A DNA stretch of 64,000 nt from Pseudomonadota bacterium (GTDB lineage: Bacteria > Pseudomonadota > Gammaproteobacteria > DASZBR01). The notes beneath the pieces were generated by a model. That model was not told where the DNA came from. It saw only the letters and a list, made by a program, of their open reading frames with translations, and did no database searches. The position numbers and the translations under genes were made by a program. Below are positions 16,273 to 25,879 of the stretch, piece after piece (the stretch's first letter is position 1; every line of letters starts with the position of its first letter). Location: assembly GCA_021777765.1 (NCBI GenBank), contig JAJYDF010000013.1, positions 24,455 to 88,454 of the forward strand, in the 5' to 3' direction.

Positions 16273-19200
16273 TTATTTATTTTGAATTTGAGAGAATTTA
16301 GTAGCAGTTATATCAACTATAACAGAAGGTTTTTCTTTCGCTCTTTTTAACTCTGCCGAGAAGCCATTTTCTTTAAGGTATCTTGTAAATGCTCTTGCGT
16401 TATCAGCATCTTTTGCTTCCATCGTGAAAAAACGTATTTGGTGGGCTATATATTGTCCAGAGAGACGATTTTCGGGATAAGTTTTCCATCTCACATGCAT
16501 AGAGCCACACGGATTTTGAGTAAAAAAAGTATGAGTATGAGACTGTATCATGTCATATTGTAACATGTCACATTTAGGTATTTCATCTGTGATTTGATCT
16601 AAAATGGTAGTTGTGTTAAAAAAAAGTTCTTTCCATTCTTTAATATTTATATTGGGCTCTGATTTAAAAAAATCTTTATTTTTAACCCTGCTGCGGTATT
16701 CTTCAAGGTCCATAATATACTCGCCTAGTTCCTTAATCTTTTCTCTGGTGTTTAATTCAATTGTACCAAATGTGAATATATCTCTAACTGTAGATAAAAT
16801 ATCTCTACATAAATCATTTGCTTTACTCAATTCAGCCTTTATTTTATATGCTTGGAGGAGATTATATTTTATAGTAGTTATTTTCAACCGCCAATAAAAG
16901 CTTGCGTTTGCTCCTACAAATTTATATAAATCAATATTTCGAAAATAAGGTAATGCTCGCTCTAATATTGGTATTAACTTAGCAATTTTTTGTAATTTGA
17001 TATAAGTATCACTAAGGATATAGAGAATTTTAATTACATATATGACTTGCATTTTGTCTAGATTACGTTCAATTTCTACACTAATAGACTCATAAGACTC
17101 AAAATATTTAAATGAAGGATTAACTTTATACTTCTTTTCACAGAATGGTACGGCGCATGCCAATAAATCTCCAGCCATATTAATATTACCAGATAAATAA
17201 TGTAACTTGCTTAATGCATAAAGACTTGCAATTAGTCTAAAATCAGTCACCTCATAAAATTTTAGCTCAATAATTATAATCCTACTCAAAATATACATTG
17301 CGCTTACTTTAGTCTTATCAAAATCTTTCGCCAACTTATACATATGCCACAATGTCATAGCAACTTGTAAATGCATTTCACCAAAAAGAGAGGTAAAAAT
17401 TTGTAAAGCATTATATAAAAATGCGAAATGTTGTCTACTTTCTTTACATGCTCTAAAATGATTTATAGTACTTTTGCTACATCCTCTATAAAAAACTTTA
17501 CTACTTTCTTCGCTATGTCTTCTATATAAATGCCCCAAATTTTTAAGGGCTAAACCAATATTTATGTCAATGCTTATATTATTTTCCTTATATATTTGTA
17601 ATATTTTATCTAAAAAAGTTTCTTGGTCTTTTAGCCGAGTTATACCACATAACTTAGCCAGCCTTACCAGAACGTGTATTTGATCTAGATAGTTATTATT
17701 ATCATCATATTTTTTAAAATTTGCGTATGCAGTTGGCAGCTCTTCAAGAGGATGTCCAAAATTAAACCCAAGATATTTAAGTGGTTCCTTATTAATTTTA
17801 TTTTCTAATATGAGAAAATCCTTTTCATTTATATTGCCTATGCCATATTGTTTTTCACATGTAGTTATAAGCCAATCAAATAATTGTTCTCCTTTACTAA
17901 TTTTTCCGAATTTTCCATATAAATTACTAAGTTCATAGACAATATCCGCATATAACACTGGATGGCAGCCATAATTAACAATATATATATTTAAAAATTT
18001 CTTTAATAGCTCAAACTTCTTTTGATAATCCTCGTTTTTGCCATGGATGTAGATTAAATAAGACAATAACTCCTTAACATAATTAGGTTTAGCACCATAT
18101 ACTTTTTCAAATTTTGGCAATATCTCTTGAAATTTTCTTAAGGCTGAATCTGAATCGCCATGATGCAACAAAATTTTACCCAAATAAAATTCGCATTGAA
18201 TTATTTTACTTAAATCAGCAGAATCTTTGATGTCTTTAAATAAAGATAACGAATGCGTCAGACTTTTTTGTGCTTTTTGATATTCACATAATACAAAAAA
18301 TGCAGCGCCTAATAACAGCTCTATTTTGGCTATCGATTCTTTATTTTCTGATTCTTCAATTTTTAATATATTTAATGCTTCCTCGCATAAGTTAATACAT
18401 TTTTTTGCATATTTCTCAATCAACAAATCATGGCTACGCCTCAGATGAAAGAAAAAGAATTTACTGAAATCATCAATCCATAATCTGGTAGACCTGGACC
18501 TGGCAGACATGATAGATGAGCCAAAGCCCATTTTATCTCCTAATTTTGAACACACACTACCTGATTTTTCAGATAAATTATATTTAATATCCGGCTTATA
18601 CCCCACGTTAAATTTTATCACTCGCATATAAAACTTTATTAAACGATGTAAATAATTTACTGTTTCTAACCGACATATAACTTCATTTTTATGATGAATC
18701 ATTAATATTTCTTTTATAATTCTTTTTTCTGAACATTCATATTTATAATGAGAATATAATTTAGACAGACAATTTAATACTTCAATATATTTTTTATTTA
18801 TTCCCAAGTCATTTTCTGTAATGTATTTTTTACAATATTTTCTCATCTCACGAAGATTTAAACCTATTGAATTATACAAGTTTTCGTTTTTTAATGATAA
18901 ATTTATAAGACAATGCATGATTGAAATAATTAATTCTGGCAATGACATCGCGGATTGTAAGGCTTGTGGAGAACTATGATTTTTATCAGATGACTTTTTA
19001 TGTGCGTTTAACATTAATTTATGACGAACAACTTCTTGGAGCACCCTATGCATAGTGATAAAATTATTTTTTTCATCATGCTTAATAAGACAATATTCTC
19101 TTAACTGATTAAGCACTCTTTTGCATGGTATTGGTTCTGCTTTAACTTGTGATAGATTTTGATTTAACCATACCTCTATTAATTCTATTTCAATTTGCCC

Positions 19201-21225
19201 AACGATAAAAAAGCTACATATGCTCAAAACATCATATGCTAAATAAATTTGTTTCGACTTTTTGTCCTCATGCCATATATTGGTAATACTTGATTCAAAA
19301 TTAGCACTGACATATTTATGGGACAATTTTGATAGAAAACTTTCACCGTTCATTTGCTCTTTAAAGTGTTCTAAGTAGTATTTCCTAAAATCACTAACTG
19401 GGTTTGCACTGAGGTAATCGCCTATTTTATTTAATGCTAACGGGTAATATTCTACTAATCGTGCAACTTCCCCTAGATTAATATTTTCTAGCACAGCATT
19501 GAAACTGTGAGATGGTGTAGAAACATTTTCTCTGTTACTCTTCAAATAAAGCATTTTCACTGCTTGTTCTTCATTCATGAGCCCTACTTCAATTACATTT
19601 ACTTTATTTATCGGCCATGTTACTTTTCTTGAAGTAATAACAAGATGTCCTCTGAATTGGCATTCATCCTGTTGAGGTAAATATTTATCCACTTCATCAA
19701 AATTATCTAAATCGTCTATAACCATTATCCACTTAGGATTTTCAATTAACCACTTCTTTATTAAACTATATTTATTTTCTTCGATGATTGCAGGCATATT
19801 ATTCTTTTTACTATTTTCATTAGTAGCCGTAACACCCATTAATTGGCTAAATTTAGTAAAATCTCTTTCTAACTCTTTGGCATTGATCCAAATCTTAAAA
19901 GTGTCATTATAATTCTCATAGAGATGTATAAGTGCTAAATCAGTTTTACCAATGCCTCCCATACCTTGTAAAACAACAATAGGTTTATCTTTTAAATTTT
20001 CTTTTATTTTATCTAAGAATTCATTGCGCCTAACAAATTTCTCCGGGAGTTGAGGACAATTAAATATACCTTTGCTTAAATATTTTAGATTTTGGCCTTC
20101 ATTTTTTGGCAGGTCTAACATTAAAGCTTTAACAACCCACATATAATCTGGATTGATATTGTTATCTGATAATTGCAAATCACTTATATTTTCTGATGAA
20201 CCCTGTTGATCATTGACTTCTTTAGTAGGCTTTTCTTTATTTATTTCTCTACGATTACGATAACTTTCTCCTTTTTTTAAAACTGCCTCACGGAAAGCAA
20301 CGTTATTTTTAGAGTCTTCATAAGACTTTTTCAAATGTGCATATTTATCTCCATAACCAAATTTATGCTTTGCTTCATCTAAAAATGCAGTCCAATTGGA
20401 CCAAGTAATCGCAACATTGATTTTACCATGCGTTATTTTATTAACACCCTCAATGACAGAGGGAAATAATTCAGTGTAAAGCGCTGCAGCTCTTGCTTCA
20501 TATTCTTTTTTTGCAGCAGTTTTTTCTACTTCACTCCCTATTTCGTTATAGACTTGTAACGTATCAGCAGCCAAAAACTTGATATGCCAATCACCTGTTA
20601 GTTGTTCAATATACTTTCGCCGTCTTTCTTTTTCGTAAGGCAATTTAGTATCTTTTCCCTCTTCTATCAAAGCTATACAGCTTTGCAGCAAGCACTCGAA
20701 ATATTTAATGATGGCTTGTATTTTTTTGCTCAATATATTACTCATCATATAAGATTTATTTATGCTAATTAGGATTAAAACACGCTTTGTTTTTGCCTGT
20801 AGCAATTGTTTGAGTAATGTTTGATTGGTAATACGGGCTTGTAGATGATTATTTATGGTTGATGAATTTTTGGAACTGTCTCTTTCTTGCCTTGCTTCGT
20901 GAATAGAAACTCCTAGCCATCTCACATCATAATTAAATCTTTTATTTTGAGCTAATTCTTTTAATTGTTTTTTTCCTTCTATAAACGCATCCTCTTCTTC
21001 ACCAGGATAAACAATAAAAAGAGGATATTCATGGGCGCTTTCCTCTTGCTTAGTGAGTGGAAAACCTAAACCTTCTGCCATACATCCTTCTAATACAGCC
21101 AATTCCTCCAAGATGTAATCACGTTTATCATCATTTAATTGTCTTTGCTGATCTGGCTGAACGCTATTAATGCCATGTGAGAATGTATGATTAGCAGTAC
21201 CAGGTAATTGCCCAAGAGGTCTCAT
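16273..21225 (-). CDS. STAND ATPase with NB-ARC and TPR domains (paralogue of the C-terminal part of the 7004-15133 protein)
   Basis: A 1650-residue protein. Its N-terminal domain (about 30-370; FIVYPGEEEDAFIEG, VRWLGVSIHEAR, QARITNQTLLKQLLQAK) matches residues about 960-1345 of the hydantoinase fusion. An NB-ARC module follows (about 395-640): P-loop GMGGIGKT near 420, kinase-2 WIMVIDDLDNF near 503, sensor HLVITSRK near 526, and the GLPLA-like YYPLALNKIG. Residues about 780-1480 are helical with TPR-like repeats. The last 70 residues (RWKTYPENRL, RFFTMEAKDADNARAF, KEKPSVIVDI) match the last 70 of the fusion protein. No signal peptide or membrane segment is visible. STAND proteins act as ligand-triggered oligomerising switches in signalling, defence and cell death. 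The N-terminal domain would be the output module but has no known enzymatic motif. The start is supported by AAGG about seven bases upstream. Confidence 0.85.
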   Translation of the reverse strand: MRPLGQLPGTANHTFSHGINSVQPDQQRQLNDDKRDYILEELAVLEGCMAEGLGFPLTKQEESAHEYPLFIVYPGEEEDAFIEGKKQLKELAQNKRFNYDVRWLGVSIHEARQERDSSKNSSTINNHLQARITNQTLLKQLLQAKTKRVLILISINKSYMMSNILSKKIQAIIKYFECLLQSCIALIEEGKDTKLPYEKERRRKYIEQLTGDWHIKFLAADTLQVYNEIGSEVEKTAAKKEYEARAAALYTELFPSVIEGVNKITHGKINVAITWSNWTAFLDEAKHKFGYGDKYAHLKKSYEDSKNNVAFREAVLKKGESYRNRREINKEKPTKEVNDQQGSSENISDLQLSDNNINPDYMWVVKALMLDLPKNEGQNLKYLSKGIFNCPQLPEKFVRRNEFLDKIKENLKDKPIVVLQGMGGIGKTDLALIHLYENYNDTFKIWINAKELERDFTKFSQLMGVTATNENSKKNNMPAIIEENKYSLIKKWLIENPKWIMVIDDLDNFDEVDKYLPQQDECQFRGHLVITSRKVTWPINKVNVIEVGLMNEEQAVKMLYLKSNRENVSTPSHSFNAVLENINLGEVARLVEYYPLALNKIGDYLSANPVSDFRKYYLEHFKEQMNGESFLSKLSHKYVSANFESSITNIWHEDKKSKQIYLAYDVLSICSFFIVGQIEIELIEVWLNQNLSQVKAEPIPCKRVLNQLREYCLIKHDEKNNFITMHRVLQEVVRHKLMLNAHKKSSDKNHSSPQALQSAMSLPELIISIMHCLINLSLKNENLYNSIGLNLREMRKYCKKYITENDLGINKKYIEVLNCLSKLYSHYKYECSEKRIIKEILMIHHKNEVICRLETVNYLHRLIKFYMRVIKFNVGYKPDIKYNLSEKSGSVCSKLGDKMGFGSSIMSARSRSTRLWIDDFSKFFFFHLRRSHDLLIEKYAKKCINLCEEALNILKIEESENKESIAKIELLLGAAFFVLCEYQKAQKSLTHSLSLFKDIKDSADLSKIIQCEFYLGKILLHHGDSDSALRKFQEILPKFEKVYGAKPNYVKELLSYLIYIHGKNEDYQKKFELLKKFLNIYIVNYGCHPVLYADIVYELSNLYGKFGKISKGEQLFDWLITTCEKQYGIGNINEKDFLILENKINKEPLKYLGFNFGHPLEELPTAYANFKKYDDNNNYLDQIHVLVRLAKLCGITRLKDQETFLDKILQIYKENNISIDINIGLALKNLGHLYRRHSEESSKVFYRGCSKSTINHFRACKESRQHFAFLYNALQIFTSLFGEMHLQVAMTLWHMYKLAKDFDKTKVSAMYILSRIIIIELKFYEVTDFRLIASLYALSKLHYLSGNINMAGDLLACAVPFCEKKYKVNPSFKYFESYESISVEIERNLDKMQVIYVIKILYILSDTYIKLQKIAKLIPILERALPYFRNIDLYKFVGANASFYWRLKITTIKYNLLQAYKIKAELSKANDLCRDILSTVRDIFTFGTIELNTREKIKELGEYIMDLEEYRSRVKNKDFFKSEPNINIKEWKELFFNTTTILDQITDEIPKCDMLQYDMIQSHTHTFFTQNPCGSMHVRWKTYPENRLSGQYIAHQIRFFTMEAKDADNARAFTRYLKENGFSAELKRAKEKPSVIVDITATKFSQIQNK

Positions 21226-21458
21226 GAAATACCTTAAATTTATATAAAAAGCCTAGGTTACATTGATAAAGATGTTGATTTGCTAGTAGCTCTTCTAAAT
21301 AAGTATATTCAATTTATCTTATTGTCATTTTTAGCTACTAGCAAAATTTCAGTGATTATTTTATGTTATTTAGTTTTTTTATCCAATATCTTACCTACTC
21401 TCCTTTCTATATATATCCGTTAAAATCCCTGATAGAAAATAAATAACGAAAAGCATAT

Positions 21459-24400
21459 TTACTTCGTACCCTTATGATGGTTGTTAATTTGAGAAGGAGC
21501 TTCTATCGATGACTTGCTATCATCTTGAGTGGATAATGAAATTTTATGTGAAAAAAATGGACACTGCACTATAAGTTTCATTTTTTCCACTCGCTGTTGC
21601 TCATTATTCATCATAGAACCTGGTGAATACTTATTGTGCGAATATAAATACTGCATATGATTATCATTTTGCGGTTTAATGGAAGCTGATTGCAAAGCTG
21701 CAAAGGAATTAAAATCACCAACACCAGCAATATAATGACCAATCTCTTTATTCACATTTGCATAACATTCTTTCAACGTCAGATAATCTAAATCATTTTG
21801 TTTTTCTTCAATATGCTGCAAGGCAGACCTTATGTGATTAAGCAGCTTATCTATAAAACCAATAATTTGTTGAATTATTTTCTTGTATCTTTCTATGATT
21901 TCTAATTCTTGAACTTCAATTTGTGAACTGCTGTATCTGTTTTTGATATCGATATTTTGCATAGTATTTTTAATCGTTGATTTTAGCTTATGATTAAAAT
22001 AATTAAGCCGCGTATACGAGAAGGATATATCCTGCTTGTCACCTAGGCATTCGGCTAATTTAGGTACTAATGTCGATGTAAAATGTATAAACGGCCCTTG
22101 CAGCCAAACTTCATAAATATTAATCCATAAATATAAAGGTGTTACTTGTTGATTAAAGCTCGAATTATTAATTAGCGTACTTCTCATTTCTAGTAATGCG
22201 TATAGTAATTCACGATAAACATTAAAATAGCCTTTATGTTTATCATCTAAAGATAAGAATTGGGGTGTTCCTCTTTCATATTCAATGAGCTTTGCTTTGA
22301 TTTGTGGATCGTTATGATGGTCAATTGCAAAGAAATCGGTTGTTGCGTCAGCACCTGCATGAATAAATAAAATTTTATGCCCACCTTCATGTGTAGCGAG
22401 TAGAGGAGTAATATCATATACTTTATTTTTAATAATGACCCAACAATCATCCATCTTATTATGCTTACTGACTTCTGTTATATTCAATTTATGATGGTTA
22501 CATTGGCTATCAGAGGTAAAAGTATCTTCATTATATCTACCATTGGCATAAGCGGTAGACATTAATTTTTCAATATCTTGTTCTTTATTTTTTGAGTATT
22601 TTTTAAAAACATGTTGGAGAGCTTCTTTGATAGATTTTGAAAAACAGGAACGTCCGCAGACATAGATGTAAGCATTATTCTCAAAAAATAATTCATAAAT
22701 TTTCTCAGCATTTTCTTCAATGATTTGATTAATACGTAATTGTTTGCCGCTGTTATTACGTGTGATGGCTGTATGCAATGTCAGTCTGCCATCAGTCTGA
22801 TAATTTTCTAATTTATCAGCATAATAATACTCTTCTTTACTTTTTACTGAATAAAATAGCCAATTTTGACTGTTATTATTGCTCCTCATTCGTTCTTCAA
22901 TAAAACCAATAAACGGGGCAATTCCAGTTCCACCAGCAAACATAAGGATAGGGACATTCGAATCCTGCGGCAGTCTAAATCTAGGTGCTGATACTTTCCT
23001 AATGGCTATGGATTCTCCATTTTGCGTTTTGCGTAAAAATGAAGAGCACACTCCATAAAATAAATTATTTGTATTGCTAGTATATTGACATACAGTCAAT
23101 CTTATCTGATCTTTTGCTTGGTAATCTCTTGCTAATGGTGATACAGAATACAATCGAGGCGTAATAGGCTTGGCTATTTCAATTAAAGTTGAATAAATAG
23201 TTTTATTATCTATCGCAATCTGTAGATCAACGAGATTAATATACCTTAAAAAATCAGACAAAGGTAAATGAAGACATCTTACATTCCAAATCGCTGCTAA
23301 ATACTCATTAAAGAAATTATTTAAATCAAAAGTGTTATCACTTATATTATTTTTCTGCATAAATTGTTGTACAACTAATTCAGTATTTTTAGGGTATATT
23401 GCACAGCGATCGCCAGGCTGAAAATCTAACCCACTTAAACCTGTCTCCAGCAAAATTTCACTGGTATTATCACTTAAATGATTCACTCTTTTAATATTTG
23501 CAAATGGACAAATGGATAATTTTCCATTTTCCCTTTCTTTCATTGCGTTCTGGAAATTAGCATTCAAGTTATTTGCTGGTTCTGTTGCTATTGTAGCTGT
23601 TCCTTTTTGGCCACCATTCGTAGATAATCGGCCAGCACGAAAATTGAGCTTAGCATAACCATAAACCTTAATCCGGTGTTTATTAAACCAGCCATGCTCA
23701 CCTAAATAAGACTCATACAGTTGATTATATAAACACTTTAATTTGCTATTATTTGTGTTTTCTACATAGCTTTTAAGAGAGGATGTTTTTAAATCTCTTT
23801 CGAGGCTATCAACGAATTCGCGATGAGATTGTGACAATAGCATTCTTTTCTCTTGTAATTCTTTACGGAATTGTGCCTCATAAAATTGAGGTGTTTCTAA
23901 CAACACCTCCATTACATGAAATAATGGTGATAAATTACCACTCACCCCCTTCACATCTTTTAAAATCGCTTCATCGATTCTAGCAACTGTTTTAGTCCAA
24001 ATAACAGGATCAACATAATGTGCAGAATATTTATTTGGATTTATACTTTGCAACTCTACTGTAATACGCTCCATGATAGCGATTAATTTTTGCAAGCTAT
24101 CGATTATAATTTCATCATTTTTATTCTGAATAGCTTTAATCAAATTAATAATATTTGTTATCGCCAGAGAAAATCTTAATTCACTGATAAAAATGGTTAA
24201 GTTAAATATCTTTTCTTCTATATTATTAAATAGTGGTACTAATAACTCGAAATCATCTATTAATAACTGATGTAATTCATTGCCCTGCTTAATCATTTTC
24301 CAGTTACATAAAAATGTATCAAAATTATTTCTGCCGGTAGTATGTCGACCTAATCTTTTACAAACTATTTTCCAAGGCTCGAAAATACATGAAGGCAATT

Positions 24401-24740
24401 CTGTTATGGACTGATCTTTTTCATTAAAGTAAAAAGCATGCGCGAAGGCACCAAGAATAACAGCTGCACGTGCCAAATATTTATCACCTAGCTTATTTGC
24501 ATCCAACATGGGCATTTGCTTTAATATAATTCTTTCGTTAAAAGTTCTTAGCATTAAAGGCAATAGAGCAGCTAATTCATCCCACAGTTGAAAATCCTCT
24601 GGTAATTTATCTGGAAGAGGAGAGCTGGGTAAAAATCCATATTTTAATGAGAGCTGCCCTTCATGTATTTCATTTTTACTCTTCTCTGCTTTTTTAATAG
24701 TCTCTTCACATTGAACTGTTATATCTGCTGCATTCAACAT
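21459..24740 (-). CDS. indoleamine 2,3-dioxygenase-like + ferredoxin/P450-reductase-like + cytochrome b5 fusion
   Basis: A 1093-residue multidomain oxidoreductase. Residues about 30-365 resemble indoleamine 2,3-dioxygenase: YGFLPSSPLPDKLP and LFNNIEEKIFNL in the N-terminal part, then SHREFVDSLE, whose His306 aligns with the heme-ligating histidine in the AHRNFLCSLE of human IDO1. Residues about 405-712 form an FAD/NAD(P)H reductase: PRLYSVS (528-534, FAD), GVCSSFL (563-569), FAGGTGIAPF (601-610, nucleotide binding) and YVCGR (694-698). Residues about 752-825 form a cytochrome b5 domain: THEGGHKI with heme ligand His784, and the second histidine at 808 or 809. The last 260 residues are helical and unrecognised. 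There is no FMN/flavodoxin domain. IDO needs electrons and can be reduced by cytochrome b5 and P450 reductase, so the fusion makes biochemical sense. The start has a TAGGAG site. Tryptophan as substrate is inference. Confidence 0.82.
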   Translation of the reverse strand: MLNAADITVQCEETIKKAEKSKNEIHEGQLSLKYGFLPSSPLPDKLPEDFQLWDELAALLPLMLRTFNERIILKQMPMLDANKLGDKYLARAAVILGAFAHAFYFNEKDQSITELPSCIFEPWKIVCKRLGRHTTGRNNFDTFLCNWKMIKQGNELHQLLIDDFELLVPLFNNIEEKIFNLTIFISELRFSLAITNIINLIKAIQNKNDEIIIDSLQKLIAIMERITVELQSINPNKYSAHYVDPVIWTKTVARIDEAILKDVKGVSGNLSPLFHVMEVLLETPQFYEAQFRKELQEKRMLLSQSHREFVDSLERDLKTSSLKSYVENTNNSKLKCLYNQLYESYLGEHGWFNKHRIKVYGYAKLNFRAGRLSTNGGQKGTATIATEPANNLNANFQNAMKERENGKLSICPFANIKRVNHLSDNTSEILLETGLSGLDFQPGDRCAIYPKNTELVVQQFMQKNNISDNTFDLNNFFNEYLAAIWNVRCLHLPLSDFLRYINLVDLQIAIDNKTIYSTLIEIAKPITPRLYSVSPLARDYQAKDQIRLTVCQYTSNTNNLFYGVCSSFLRKTQNGESIAIRKVSAPRFRLPQDSNVPILMFAGGTGIAPFIGFIEERMRSNNNSQNWLFYSVKSKEEYYYADKLENYQTDGRLTLHTAITRNNSGKQLRINQIIEENAEKIYELFFENNAYIYVCGRSCFSKSIKEALQHVFKKYSKNKEQDIEKLMSTAYANGRYNEDTFTSDSQCNHHKLNITEVSKHNKMDDCWVIIKNKVYDITPLLATHEGGHKILFIHAGADATTDFFAIDHHNDPQIKAKLIEYERGTPQFLSLDDKHKGYFNVYRELLYALLEMRSTLINNSSFNQQVTPLYLWINIYEVWLQGPFIHFTSTLVPKLAECLGDKQDISFSYTRLNYFNHKLKSTIKNTMQNIDIKNRYSSSQIEVQELEIIERYKKIIQQIIGFIDKLLNHIRSALQHIEEKQNDLDYLTLKECYANVNKEIGHYIAGVGDFNSFAALQSASIKPQNDNHMQYLYSHNKYSPGSMMNNEQQRVEKMKLIVQCPFFSHKISLSTQDDSKSSIEAPSQINNHHKGTK

Positions 24741-24778
24741 ATTTTTATCTCCTAATATTTTAATTGGAGATAAAAATA
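24740..24778 (-). promoter_or_regulatory. Shine-Dalgarno-sequestering hairpin in the leader of the dioxygenase fusion
   Basis: On the minus-strand mRNA the arm GGAGATAAAAATA contains the whole ribosome binding site and ends at the A of the start codon. Exactly 13 bases upstream lies its perfect complement, TATTTTTATCTCC. The two 13-bp arms (24740-24752 and 24766-24778) would form a hairpin with a 13-base loop and hide the SD. Such arrangements occur in RNA thermometers and protein- or ligand-controlled leaders. The pairing is seen directly; regulation is inferred. Confidence 0.6.
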
Positions 24779-24795
24779 TACGAATGGCAAATAAT

Positions 24796-24826
24796 ATTTA
24801 TCCGGATAAATCGCCGAAGGATTATA
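24796..24826 (-). promoter_or_regulatory. putative promoter -10 and 16-bp palindromic operator for the dioxygenase fusion
   Basis: On the minus strand a consensus TATAAT lies at 24821-24826. Just downstream, where the transcript should begin (near 24814), is the perfect palindrome ATTTATCCGGATAAAT (24796-24811). No good -35 lies at 16-18 bases; TTGAGC stands 20 bases upstream, which suggests an activated promoter. A dyad at the start point is a typical repressor position. Confidence 0.5.
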
Positions 24827-24882
24827 ATCAGACGTAATTTTTCCCAGCTCAATATTCTATGTTTACTGGCTAAGACAGCAGC

Positions 24883-24900
24883 TTATGACATATGTCATAA
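24883..24900. promoter_or_regulatory. 18-bp perfect palindrome, CRP-family-like operator
   Basis: TTATGACATATGTCATAA is a perfect palindrome of the form TATGA-N6-TCATA. CRP sites are TGTGA-N6-TCACA, so spacing and most positions agree. Its centre is about 78 bases upstream of the presumed start of the minus-strand dioxygenase-fusion transcript, a sensible activator position. It also lies at the edge of the decayed porin gene and could be a relic of that gene's control. Confidence 0.45.
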
Positions 24901-25798
24901 ACCTGTCACAATATCCTGTTAGATTCTTAATGAGATTTAATATGTGTGCAAAGGGATATTATTTCACCAGAAATTACAGTAATCCTGATGCGCCACCTGA
25001 CCAGTCAGCATTTGCATTAGGGGGCGGCCTTAATTTAGAAACAGTAGAATTTTGGAATTGGTTTCGTGTTGACGCGAATTTATTTACATCACAATCATTA
25101 GGATTGAAAGTGATAATCCTAAACAAGTCGATAATACTTTACCTGGTTTTGATGTCACATCATTAGGACAAGCTTATTTGCAATATCAACATCATGGATT
25201 AACGATAAAAGCTGGCGATCAATTAATTAATACACCCTGGTTAAATAGTAATGATTCACGCATGATTCCTGCTGCTTATCAGGCGTTGTACGCAGATTAT
25301 GCATTAACACCGGAATTATCTTTCATTGCATTTCGTCAAACCGCTTTTCAAAGTCGCACTTCTGATAGTTATTCAGGATTAAATTTATATAATGTAAATG
25401 ATCAGATATTTGGTGGAACACCACTGACAAACCTAGGAAATACTACAGATATTGGAACACTCGCTGCAGGCAGCACTTTTCAGAATGAAAATATTAATGG
25501 TGAAATTTGGGGATACCAATTTTATGATTTCGCTAAATTAATTTATGGTAATTTCATTTACTCATTCACAAATCCCACACTGTTAACACCTTTATTAGGA
25601 ATACAAATTGCACATGAAACCGGTGATGGTAGTGATTTATTAGAACAAACGGGTTATGGATTTGTCGATAATAATATTTTCGGTGCGATGATTGGTGTGA
25701 ATATTCCACAGGGTGGAATCACTATCGGCTACAATAATATTCCCAAAGAAAATGGTGCTTTTCATAATGGCGACGTGGTTTCACCGATCCCACCTTAA
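24885..25798 (+). pseudogene. OprD-family outer-membrane porin, frameshifted and truncated
   Basis: Two frames together encode porin-like sequence. The first covers 24885-25166 (GYYFTRNYSNPDAPP, GGGLNLETVEFWNWFRVDANLFTS). The second runs on to 25798 (LYADYALTPELSFIAFRQ, AHETGDGSD, GAMIGVNIPQGGITIGYNN). The alternating aromatic/polar beta strands and the YYFxR and DQ(x)NTPW-like segments resemble OprD-type substrate-specific porins. The reading frame shifts near 25101-25110; reading on in the second frame gives ESDNPKQVDNTLPGFDV without interruption. No signal peptide precedes the first frame, and the end is short of the usual C-terminal strand. Clearly broken: one frameshift plus loss of both ends. 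It lies between the divergent dioxygenase fusion and the giant SecA-like gene. Confidence 0.7.
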
Positions 25799-25879
25799 TA
25801 TCCTTGAAAATATGCTATACATTAATAAGGTAATCACTGTATTACCTTATTCATATTTATCTATATGGAGTATAGTAAA

